NCBI GenBank assembly: GCA_910585235.1
Contig: CAJUCM010000006.1
Location: 15,920-79,919, forward strand
From: an uncultured Christensenella sp.
GTDB taxonomy: Bacteria > Bacillota > Clostridia > Christensenellales > Borkfalkiaceae
Length of the DNA stretch: 64,000 nucleotides
Direction of reading: 5' to 3'
Shown here in pieces: positions 35,093-45,200 of the stretch; positions within the stretch are counted from its first letter, which is position 1; the number at the start of each line of letters is the position of its first letter. The notes below the pieces were generated by a model. It saw only the letters and a list, made by a program, of their open reading frames with translations. It did not search any database and had not been told where the DNA came from. A program made the translations under genes and the position numbers.

Positions 35093-36367
35093 ATGGACAT
35101 GAGGGCGTTCACCGACAAGGTGAAAATTTTTGTAAAGTCGGGCGACGGCGGCGACGGCATGAATTCGTTCAAGGCGTACAAGGGGAAACCTGCGTGCGGT
35201 CCCGATGGCGGCGACGGCGGAAAGGGCGGCGACGTTTATTTCGTCGGCGATAAGGATAAGAACGATCTGATCGAATTCCGCTTCCGCTCCAAATACCGTG
35301 CGGGGAACGGCGATCGCGGCGGGAGTAATCTTTGCAGCGGAAAGAGCGGGGAAGATATTATCATCTCCGTTCCGCTCGGCACGCTCGTAAAGGACGCCGA
35401 GAGCGGAAAGGTTCTTTTCGACGCTTATGAGGACGGGGAGAAGTACCGCCTTTTGGAGGGCGGACGTAGCGGAAAGGGAAACGCCCGTTTCACGACGGCG
35501 ACCCGCCATGCCCCCGACTTTGCGCAGAAGGGACAAAAGACCAAACCGCACACCCTTATTTTGGAACTCAAAGTGATCGCGGACGTAGGACTTGTGGGGT
35601 TTCCGAACGTCGGAAAGAGTACGTTGCTCTCCAAAATTTCCGCGGCGCGTCCGAAGATCGCAAACTATCATTTCACGACGCTTTCTCCAAATCTCGGTGT
35701 CGTGCGCTACTATGACGACTCTTTCGTGGCGGCGGATATTCCGGGACTCATCGAGGGCGCGTCGGACGGCGCGGGCTTGGGTCACGATTTTTTAAGACAT
35801 ATCGAACGCACCCGTATGATCGTTCACGTTCTGGATATTTCCGGCATGGAGGGGCGCGATCCCTTGGAGGACTTTGAAACGATCAACGGGGAACTTTCCG
35901 CCTATTCCGAAACGCTCGGAAAGCTCCCCATGCTCGTCGCCTGCAACAAGACGGACTGTTACGGCGCGGAAGAGAATCTTGCGCGCTTTCGGAAAAAGTA
36001 CGGTAAAAAATACGGAATTTTCCCCATTTCCGCACTCAACGGGGAGGGAACGGAGGAACTTGTCAAAGCGGCAATCGCGCTTTTGAAAACGCTCCCGCCC
36101 GCGGAACGGATCCCTGCGGACGAGTTTGTGTTTGAAGAGGAGGATCCGAACGATTTCGAGATCGTCAAAGACGGCGCGGACTTCGTTCTTTTGGGCGGGC
36201 TTGTGGATATGCTCTGCCGTAACGTGGTTCTGAATAAACCCGAATCGATGGCGTATTTCCAGCGCACGCTCAAACGGCGGGGCGTGTTCAAGGAACTTGA
36301 AAAGCTGGGCTGTAAAGAGGGAGATACCGTGATTGTGGGCGACGTCGAATTTGAATACGTCCCCTAA
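35093..36367 (+). CDS. obg: GTPase Obg (CgtA)
   Basis: A 424-residue GTPase that binds the 50S subunit and works in ribosome assembly and stress response. Order: glycine-rich Obg fold (about 1-160; GDGGDGMNS, GPDGGDGGKGG), G domain with G1 GFPNVGKST at 169-177, G3 DIPGLIEGAS and G4 NKTD, then a C-terminal OCT domain (about 345-424). Two starts are close together, ATG 35093 and ATG 35099; neither has a ribosome binding site, and the promoter points to the first as a leaderless start. Usually obg follows rplU-rpmA; here it has its own promoter. Confidence 0.95.
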   Translation: MDMRAFTDKVKIFVKSGDGGDGMNSFKAYKGKPACGPDGGDGGKGGDVYFVGDKDKNDLIEFRFRSKYRAGNGDRGGSNLCSGKSGEDIIISVPLGTLVKDAESGKVLFDAYEDGEKYRLLEGGRSGKGNARFTTATRHAPDFAQKGQKTKPHTLILELKVIADVGLVGFPNVGKSTLLSKISAARPKIANYHFTTLSPNLGVVRYYDDSFVAADIPGLIEGASDGAGLGHDFLRHIERTRMIVHVLDISGMEGRDPLEDFETINGELSAYSETLGKLPMLVACNKTDCYGAEENLARFRKKYGKKYGIFPISALNGEGTEELVKAAIALLKTLPPAERIPADEFVFEEEDPNDFEIVKDGADFVLLGGLVDMLCRNVVLNKPESMAYFQRTLKRRGVFKELEKLGCKEGDTVIVGDVEFEYVP

Positions 36368-36486
36368 CGGTTATAAACGTCGCATTTCGTTGTCGCGTGA
36401 GCGAAAACCCTCGGTCACTTACCTCTTAGTAAGCTCCCTCAGGTTTTCCTCGCGCTCCGCGAACTGCTCGTTTCTAACCGTTAGGG
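36362..36486. repeat. 125-bp imperfect palindrome after obg (MITE/REP-like)
   Basis: The outer arms CCCTAACGGTTA-T-AAACG (from 36362) and CGTTT-C-TAACCGTTAGGG (to 36486) pair with one mismatch. Further inside, GAAAACC pairs with GGTTTTC, and the apex is CTTAC CTCTTA GTAAG (36418-36433). The whole segment folds on itself with interruptions. It covers the obg stop codon (TAA 36365-36367). No T-run follows, so it is not a plain terminator. Confidence 0.65.
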
Positions 36487-36539
36487 TTCGTCGGAAATAA
36501 ACTTTGTATTTCAAATTGATTTTACTTTGGAGTTAATAT

Positions 36540-36833
36540 ATGTTTACCAGCAAACAAAGGAGCCGTTTACGGTCGTTGGCTTCGACCATGCAACCCGTTA
36601 TGCAGATCGGCAAAGGCGGTATTACGGAAAATCTGATCCATTCGCTGTCCGAGGCGCTCGAAGCGCGGGAACTCATCAAAGTGACGGTTTTCGACAGCGC
36701 CGAGGCGGATGCGGATACAATCGCGCAGAACGTTGCGGACCTGCTTCATGCGGAGGTCGTGACGGTGATCGGAAAAAAAGCGGTGTTCTACCGCCGTTCT
36801 TCGAGAAAGAATTTCGAGCATATTGCATTTTGA
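36540..36833 (+). CDS. yhbY: YhbY-family RNA-binding protein (CRM domain)
   Basis: A 97-residue single CRM domain. The landmark is GKGGITENLI near residue 22, with KVTVFDSAEAD and VIGKKAVFYRRS later. YhbY binds pre-50S particles. It commonly sits near obg, as here. TTGGAG lies about 8 nt before the ATG. Confidence 0.93.
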   Translation: MFTSKQRSRLRSLASTMQPVMQIGKGGITENLIHSLSEALEARELIKVTVFDSAEADADTIAQNVADLLHAEVVTVIGKKAVFYRRSSRKNFEHIAF

Positions 36834-36857
36834 GAGAAGTGCGAAAGAGGAACTACT

Positions 36858-38183
36858 ATGGAACGGGAAGAAATACGCGAGAATGTATTTCTAACTGAAT
36901 ACGACGTTCTCATCGTCGGCGCGGGCGTTGCGGGAATGAACTGCGCGCTCAATCTGCCGCCCGAAAAGCGCGTACTCATGATCGCAAAGGGCGGACTTAC
37001 AGAGAGCGACTCCTATCTTGCGCAGGGCGGGATATGCGTATTGCGCGACGGAGACGATTTTGAGGGGTATTTCGAGGATACCATGCGGGCGGGACACTAT
37101 GAAAACGATCCCGATACCGTGCGCTGTATGATCGAAAATTCCCGCAGTACCATCGACGGTCTGATCTCGCTCGGCGTCCGTTTCGAGCGGGCGGCGGACA
37201 ATACTTTATTATATACGCGCGAGGGCGCGCATTCCCGTCCGCGGATCGTGTATCATGCCGACTGTACGGGCAAGGAGATCGCTTCCCGTCTGTTGAGGGA
37301 AGTGAAGAAACGCGCGAACGTGGAAGTGCTTCCGCACGTCACGATGCTCGATCTCGTTGCGGATGAGGAGGAAAACCTCTGTCTCGGCGCGGTCGTAAGG
37401 TTCAACCGCACGGGGGAGCTTGCGCTCGTCAAAGCGGAAAGCGTTGTGCTTGCGACGGGCGGCGTGGGCGGACTTTACCGCCATTCTACGAATTTCAGAA
37501 CGTTGACGGGGGACGGGGTCGCCGTGGCGCTCCGCCACGGGATCAGGGTAGAACACGCCGACTATGTGCAGTTTCACCCCACGACGCTCTTTTCCAAAAA
37601 GCGCGGCAGAAGGTTTTTGATCTCGGAATCGGTGCGCGGCGAGGGCGCGCATTTGATTGACCGCAACGGCGGGCGGTTTGTAAACGAACTTGCCCCGCGC
37701 GATCTGGTGACGGAGGCGATCCGCAAAAAGATGCGGGAGGAGGGGAGCGAGTTTGTAAGGCTCGATTTTTCCAGCGTCAAGGGCGGGGAAGAGACGCTCA
37801 ACCGTCATTTTCCGGGAATCGTGCGCCGCTGTAAAAGAGAGGGGTACGATATTCTGCACGAACCCGTTCCCGTCGTACCCGCGCAGCACTACTTTATGGG
37901 CGGGGTCAAAAGCGATCTTTCGGGCAGAACGAGCATGAAAAATCTGTATGCCGTGGGGGAGACCTGCTGTAACGGCGTGCACGGCAAGAACAGGCTTGCC
38001 TCGAATTCGCTGTTGGAATCCGTCATCTTCGCAAAGCGCGCGGCGGAGGATATTGCAAAAAAAGAGAAAACCCGTAGAGAGGGTTGTCCCGCCGTCGATT
38101 GGGAGGCGTACGGAAATCTGAGAAAGCGGCAGGAAGAGGATAAAAAAGCGGTAAGGAGAAAAATCAACGGTGAAGACGAATGA
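36858..38183 (+). CDS. nadB: L-aspartate oxidase NadB
   Basis: A 441-residue FAD enzyme that oxidises L-aspartate to iminoaspartate, the first step of NAD synthesis from aspartate. The FAD loop is VGAGVAGMNCA near residue 21. Conserved parts are SDSYLAQGG, TGGVGGLYRHSTN, HYFMGGVKSDL and the C-terminal FAD-contact segment around NRLASNSLLE. Its end overlaps the nadC start. nadA is not in the window, so the middle step must be encoded elsewhere. Confidence 0.95.
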   Translation: MEREEIRENVFLTEYDVLIVGAGVAGMNCALNLPPEKRVLMIAKGGLTESDSYLAQGGICVLRDGDDFEGYFEDTMRAGHYENDPDTVRCMIENSRSTIDGLISLGVRFERAADNTLLYTREGAHSRPRIVYHADCTGKEIASRLLREVKKRANVEVLPHVTMLDLVADEEENLCLGAVVRFNRTGELALVKAESVVLATGGVGGLYRHSTNFRTLTGDGVAVALRHGIRVEHADYVQFHPTTLFSKKRGRRFLISESVRGEGAHLIDRNGGRFVNELAPRDLVTEAIRKKMREEGSEFVRLDFSSVKGGEETLNRHFPGIVRRCKREGYDILHEPVPVVPAQHYFMGGVKSDLSGRTSMKNLYAVGETCCNGVHGKNRLASNSLLESVIFAKRAAEDIAKKEKTRREGCPAVDWEAYGNLRKRQEEDKKAVRRKINGEDE

Positions 38184-39030
38184 AGTGACGCAGATTCTGC
38201 ATTTTGACGAAGTGATTCTGAATACGCTCAGGGAGGATATTCCCTGGGAGGACGTTTCGGCAAACGCCGTCGTTCCCGCAAGTGCAAGGGGGAGAGCGGA
38301 ACTCATTGCAAAGGCAAGCGGCGTGCTTGCGGGTCTCAATGTATTCGCCCGCACGTTTTCGCTTCTCGATTCCAATGCGGAAGTGAAATTTTATAAAAAC
38401 GAGGGCGACGAAGTCGGGAAAGGGGAACTCGTTGCGGAAGTCGCGGGCGATATGCGCGCGATCCTTTCGGGCGAGCGCACCGCGCTCAACTTTTTACAGC
38501 GCATGAGCGGGATCGCGACTTATACGAGAAGAGCCGTGCGTCTGCTATCGGGAAGCAAGACGAAACTCGTCGATACCCGCAAGACGACGCCGCTTTTGCG
38601 CTCGTTTGAAAAATATGCCGTCAGAGTGGGCGGCGCGGGGAATCACCGTTTCAATCTTTCGGACGGCGTATTGCTCAAAGATAACCATATCGGCGCGGCG
38701 GGCGGCGTGAAAGAGGCGATCGCGGCGGCAAAAAATTACGCGCCGTTCGTGAGGAAGATTGAGATCGAAGTGGAGACCATAGAACAGCTTAAAGAGGCGC
38801 TCGAAGCGGGCGCGGATATTGTCATGCTCGACAATATGCCGCCCGATATGCTCAAAGAGGCGCTTTCGCTTGCCAAGGGGCGGGCGGAGACGGAGATCTC
38901 CGGAAACGTAACGGAAGAGAATATCCGTGTTTACGCCGAACTCGGCGCGGACTATATTTCATCCGGAGCGCTCACGCACAGCGCGCCCATTCTCGATCTG
39001 TCGTTAAAGAACCTGAGACCGATCGGATGA
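38170..39030 (+). CDS. nadC: Nicotinate-nucleotide pyrophosphorylase NadC
   Basis: A 286-residue enzyme that converts quinolinate and PRPP to nicotinate mononucleotide. The active-site segments DTRKTTPLLR and GGAGNHRFNLSDGVLLKDNH are present. It most likely starts at GTG 38170 with AAGGAG 11 nt upstream, overlapping nadB by 14 nt. A strong terminator follows, ending the obg-yhbY-nadB-nadC run. Confidence 0.94.
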   Translation: MKTNEVTQILHFDEVILNTLREDIPWEDVSANAVVPASARGRAELIAKASGVLAGLNVFARTFSLLDSNAEVKFYKNEGDEVGKGELVAEVAGDMRAILSGERTALNFLQRMSGIATYTRRAVRLLSGSKTKLVDTRKTTPLLRSFEKYAVRVGGAGNHRFNLSDGVLLKDNHIGAAGGVKEAIAAAKNYAPFVRKIEIEVETIEQLKEALEAGADIVMLDNMPPDMLKEALSLAKGRAETEISGNVTEENIRVYAELGADYISSGALTHSAPILDLSLKNLRPIG

Positions 39031-39054
39031 TATAAAAGCGTGAATGATAAAAGA

Positions 39055-39092
39055 AGCGGAGCGGCGCGGAAGATGCGCCGCTCCGCTCCTTT
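39055..39092 (+). terminator. Terminator after nadC
   Basis: A 13-bp GC-rich stem AGCGGAGCGGCGC / GCGCCGCTCCGCT (39055-39067 with 39075-39087) followed by CCTTTTC. Confidence 0.88.
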
Positions 39093-39207
39093 TCGTATAA
39101 TTTCAAGTGAATTACAAAAAATGAAAAAAAGAAACGGATACATATAGAAATAACTGAAACGCTTTAATAAAAAGTGAAAAAAACAAAAAATTTTTTCAAA
39201 AAAGATA

Positions 39208-39235
39208 TTGACAGTGAAAAAATATCATGTATAAT
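39208..39235 (+). promoter_or_regulatory. Promoter of the giant lipoprotein gene
   Basis: TTGACA at 39208-39213, 16-bp spacer, TATAAT at 39230-39235; both hexamers are consensus, implying strong expression. GGGGGG lies close to the ATG at 39290. The upstream 100 bp is very AT-rich. Confidence 0.75.
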
Positions 39236-39289
39236 AATACTGTATTATCGCAAATAGCGCGATTTACAAAATAAAGGGGGGAAATAGGT

Positions 39290-42200
39290 ATGAGAAGGTG
39301 GAAAGTATTTTTAACAATGCTTTGCGCAATGCTTGCCGCAGTCGGACTCTTCGCCTGTAAGAGCGATCCGGAAGAACAGCTTTCCGGTAGTGACATTCAG
39401 ACGATCACGAGAGTTTCCGGACATTCCGGTTTATCGTTCACGGATGCGGACAAGTGGGACGACGTCGTCGGCACTTTGCAGGAGAAGATCACTGTAAGAT
39501 GCAGAACGGCGGATAAAGAGACGATCGACGTTGCAGGCAAGGATTGCACGTTTATCAGCGGGATCGAAACCGACGGAGAGGGACATTTTAAGGTCGGCGC
39601 GTATTCGATCAAGGTTCAGCCGACGAATCACAATCCGAAGAACGTTTCGCAGGAATTCAACGTTCAGATCACGCACGACTTTGAGGCGGGTGCGACTGCG
39701 GACGATCCCGAAGTTTGTTCTTATTGCGGAGCGACGAGGCTGACCGCGGATGAAAATACGGTCATCCATTACGGTTCGTTCCATAGCGGTACGAATAACA
39801 AAGTTCCCGCAAAGGTTTACGGGGAGGACGGCACGAACGGCGCCGTTTATACCAATAAAAATATTGCGGACAGCAAAAAGACCTATATCGAGGAATTCGG
39901 AAACGTTGACGTTGCGACGAACGGCGTAACGGAGAGCCTGAAAGTGCCTACGCTCACGGTGGGGCAGCTCGAACCCGGTATGACGATCACGGTCAAGGGG
40001 AAAGCGCAGACGAGCTGGACGAATTGGGGCTTGTCCGAGGACGCGGGATATTATTTCCCCGTCATCGGTTTTGCAGACAGATATAACAACGCGCCCGTAT
40101 GGGAAGGCGCGCCCGCGACGGGCTATACGGGAGGAACTGCCGTATTTGTCCGCGGCGAGGGCTGGGTTCTCTATAACGGAATCGACAGTACGTCGAGCGG
40201 CAAGACCCGTCCGCTCTCCGCGCTCAGTTTGCAGACTTACGGACAGATCGGAAACGGCACGGGCGAAGCGAGAAACTACGGTTCGCACGAGCTTGCAACG
40301 CTCGGAACGAACGAAAAGCGCCCTGAGAGTTTTACGCCCGGCAACGTTCCCGCAGTGAACGACTGGGTGGATTGGGTCGTCTATTCGACGGGCAACACCA
40401 ACCCGACGACTTCCTATAACGACCTTGTCGATATTACGCTCACCTGGAATTACCGTCAGGACGGCATTATCGAAATGACTTACAACGTCAACGGTTCCGC
40501 GTTGACGGCTATGGTCAAAGTGCCCGAAGCGACGATGGGTTACTATGACACGATGCTTCACGGCGATTACGTCGATATGTTCATCACGTCGTACGAGAGA
40601 ATCGAAACCCGTACGCCGAGCAGCTTTGCGGTCAAGGAAGTTACGCCGAAGAACTATTACGAGGGCGAAGCGTTCGATCCTTCTACGATCAACGCGGTGT
40701 TCACTTATAAGCAGTCGGGAAGCACGGAGTACCCTCAGGGGCTTACGCTTGCCAATATTTTTGCTACGACGGAGGCGACCGTATCGGAGAGCACGCAGTG
40801 GATCTCCCTTGCGGAAAAACCTGCGGTTTTGTCAACTTACAAGAATTTCAAAGTTCAGGTCAGCAAGGGCAACGAACTTTGGACGGATACGTTCGCGGCG
40901 GACGGAAAAGTTTCCGTTGTCGGCAACAAAATCGAATCCGTAGCGGGCGCGGACGTGGGCGTGTTCAAAAACAATAACACGGTTGGTATGCTTGTGCTCG
41001 GCACGGACGGAACGAACGTGACGGTTACGCCTGTGTGCGACGTCTATGTGCAGACCATTCCTACGGGAGCGACTTGGACAAACGGCACGCTTGCGGATGG
41101 CGTAGAATACAGATACGTTGCGCTCCATATCGGCGGAAGCGGATTTGAAACCATTACCGCCGTCAAGAGCGGAAAGACGGACGTTCCATATTATTACGAC
41201 AACGGCGATCTTGTTCTTGCGCTCACCGAAGAGACGAAGACAGTGAAAGTCGAAGGTTTGCAGACGACCGCAACTATATTCGATTTCAGCGAAGCGAAAG
41301 GCTTTAAGGTAAACGAAGAACTTAATAAAACGACGGACGGCGGTAACTGGTCGCTCAATAATACCGCCAACACGGTGACTGTCACGTTCACGCCGAACAG
41401 TGGTAAGACGATCAACCTGATTGAAATCGGTATAGGCAGTACTGCGATGTTCTCGTTCAGGGGACCTCAGTCCTTGATCGATTATCTTGCCGAGGGCGAC
41501 GCATTGCGTAACGGTATTAAGATCACTCAGAACGGCGGCACGAAGTGGGAGAACGGCGTCCTGACGCTGGTCGTTGAATTCCCCGCCGCAGACGTTGCGA
41601 ACTATATGCAGCCTGAAATCAGAATTTACGTCGATAACGAGAAAGAATTCGTGTTCAAGATCGACTATGTTGCCGATTTTATCGAAACGAATAACTTTGA
41701 TTCGGGTTGGTACTCGTACGTTGCAAACGGAAAGATTTATCTTGCGCAGAAGGCTTCGGCGGACGGCAGCGCGCTTACCATGAACCTGAATGCGGGCAAT
41801 GAAAACGTAGCGCTCATTGATCTCGGTTATACGTTTGAAGGCGGCATCGCCGCGTTCAAGAATGCCTCGGCTCTTACGGGTTCGCAGATCAGCGTTCTTG
41901 AAATTGCGGGCGAATACGCCGTTGTGATCGAAGTCGATCCTGCAAAATACGGAGTTAAGGATAAGACGTTCGGTTATCAGCTGAAAGAGGAAAACTATTC
42001 CGATCGGTTCTTTGCGGTAGAGAACAACGCCGCAACGCTGACGGATATCGTAGGAGGGAAAACTCTGATCCTCAACGAAGGTTCCTGCCTTGAAAAAGGA
42101 CTTTCGGGCAATTTCGTCAAATCAGGCAACGTCAGCTTTGTTGCAAGTCCCGTAGAGTTTGCGGGCTCGCACGGTGGTACGTTCCAGTCCGGTCAGAAAT

Positions 42201-45200
42201 GTACTCTGTGCGGTGAAACGTACGGCAGAACGACGCTCGGCAAGCTGGGCGCGGTCACGCTTCACGACAACGAATACGTTGAACTTGACGACGCGTTCCA
42301 TGCGAACACGAACAAGTTCAAAGAAATGTATCACGGACTTACGGTCAAACTGAACGTAGGGAGCGATTTCTACTGGTTCAGAAACGACGGTTTTGTCAGC
42401 TTCAACGATTACGCTACCGCATTGGAGAGCGATAATTTCACGACTTCGTTCGGCGAGGAGACCGCTCAGCGCACGCCGCTCGGTAAGATCGACGACGAGG
42501 GCAACCTTATTCCCGATCAGACGAGCTACCTTGCGGTACTCAACGCAGGCGCGAAATTCCGCATCCACGCTTCCTATCAGGACGGCACGTTCACGTTGGT
42601 ATGGCGCGTTTACAGAAGCACCACGACCAATATGACGGATTACGGCACGCCTTATTTCGCATTTGAACACAAGCTGTCGGGTCTTACGGGCGACGTTTCG
42701 GTCGTATTCGGCGCAGACGGTATTACGACGAGCCAGATCGGCGACACGGCTTCCGGAAAGCAGGGCATGATCTGGTACTTCCAGGGAAATCTCGAAAAGA
42801 GCATGATCGACGGCGTAACCGCCGAAGAGGAGAGCAACGTCGAGTACACGGTCGGCAACTTCGAGAAGCATTTTGCAACGGTTTCGGCGACGGGCGGCAA
42901 CGCTACGGCAATCACCCCGACGTTGAAAGAACAGCTCGGCGACGAGTACACGAAATACGTTTCGTTCGATATTGATCTGACGGATACGAGCTATGCGGCG
43001 CAGGCGAAAGTCTATACCGACGCGGCGTTTACGACCGAATATAAAGGCGCGCTTGCAACGGTTGAAAGCGGCAAGATCAGCATGACGGTTGCGTTCAATA
43101 ACGAAAACGCTCCCGCGATCTATTATGTGGATCTCAGAAGCGCGAACGGAAACACCAAGCAGGCGGATATTAAGATCAACCTTTCGGCAGTTTCCATGTA
43201 TGACACGAAAGCGGTTGTCACGAATAACGCCGCGATCGTTACGGGCGGTACGGTAGAGATCGCGTACACCGAACTTCCCGATCTGACCGACGCGAAGTTC
43301 TCCGTGAACGGCGTCGAGGCGGATATTGCGGCAAGCATGAGCTTCGGCACGGGCGTTACGGCGACATGGGAAAACAGTATGCTTACGCTGACGTTTGCGC
43401 CTCAGGCGAATCTTACGGCGGTTCCCGAATACACGGTCTCTCTGCTCGACGGTTCGGGCAAGGCGGCTGCAACCAGCCAGTTCGGCTTAACGGCTTATCC
43501 CGTTGCGGGCGGCAATGTATTTGAAAAAGAAAACGGCAAAGTCTATGGTATGGCGGACGGCAACAAGCTCTACCTCTACCTCTTCGGCGAGGCGGCTACG
43601 GGTACCGACTTCCTTGAATTCAGCGCGAACAATGCGACCACGATTGCAAACGCGGCGGCGAAACTGCTTCCTTACAATCTTGCGTACTCGGTTGCGGGTA
43701 ACAATGTAGCGTTCACGCTCAACAACGACTTTACGAAGAGCATTACGGCGGCGCACTTTGAAAACGGCGCGTTCAAAGTAACGCAGTTTGTGATCGATCT
43801 GAGCTATTTTGAAATTGCGGCGGATGCGGAATATTACTTCTATATCCTGACTGCGGCAAGCGAACAGGCGGACGGCTACTTTACGGTGGCGGCAAGCCGC
43901 ACGGTGAGCGCGACCGAAGTGGTTGACGCGGGTAAAAGAGTGCCTGCGATTCGGAACAGTTGTACTTCCGTCGGCTCGGAAGGCTATGCGATTAAGAACA
44001 GCGAAACGCTTGTCGGATACTTTGGGCTCAAAGCATTACCGTCACATACGTGGGGAACGAATGCAGTCGATGCAACATTGTTTGAATGCACGGTTTGCGG
44101 TGCGATTCTCAAAAATGGAAATGCAAAGGGTACTTTGATTCCTGCGGCTCAGTTTGGCAATGATAAGATTAATGAGGAAGATGGAATTACGATTTCTTAT
44201 TTCCAGATTTCTGCGAACAGCGATTGGGACAGCATTGTTGCAAGAACAAAATATGGCGCGGTAAATATTGACTCGCCGAACCTGCAAACAAATGTCATGA
44301 CCGGTGTAACCGGTGAAATGGCTGAATTGAAGGCAAAGTTAAACAACGAAAATATTTTCCCGTCGAGCGCAGGTGCGATTCTTGAAAAAGGATATGCATG
44401 GGATTCGATTAAGCTGGCAACGAACGCTTATGTCACAGTGACGGTTCAGAAGGGGGTCGGCATAGTTTATTACCTGAACGGAAATAAGATGTTGACGTAC
44501 CCTGCAACAATGGTGTTTGGTAACGGCACTGTTGATGACTTCATTCGGTTGTTTATGCTTTGTGCCGCCGAAGAAGGCATGTATGTAGCAACGACTCAAT
44601 TTGCAGGGGCGATTGAAGCAGTTGACGCTTTGGTGCAGAAGGGCGCATTGTCGGATGCGGAAGCAGCAAATCGTTATCAGTTGTATATGCAGGAAAGAGA
44701 CTTGCTTAAAGAACTTGAAACGCATGTCCACTCATATACGAATGCAGATCATACCTGTAATTGCGGTGCGCTCGATCCTCTTTACGATTATCCGACCTAT
44801 AATACGACGAATACTTTTGAAGTCGGCGTTACGGCTATGAACGAAGCTAAGACGCTTGCGTGGGTCAACTATATCCAAAGAGGGGAAAAGTTTGTATTTA
44901 CGGGTACGCACAAGAGTGAAAGCGCGGATAACTGGGCAGGTATTAACGTTGCACTCGGTTCTTACAAAGCAATTGATTCGGCAATCATACGTGTAGATAG
45001 ATGGGTCGATAATGTTGATGCGGAACAAAACGATAACGGCGGTAAGGACGCTGCGGAAAACTGGACTTTCACGAAATCAAACACGTCTTTTAATGATTGG
45101 GCAGGAGTCCATGCCGCCGCAAGGAAAAACGGTAACGTAACGATTACGATCGATTGGACAAATGAGACGCAAATTAAAGTGACGATTGCGCTTGAAAACA

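Noticed and set aside
36362..36486. Simple terminator of obg
   Set aside because: The structure is far longer than a terminator and no T-run follows.
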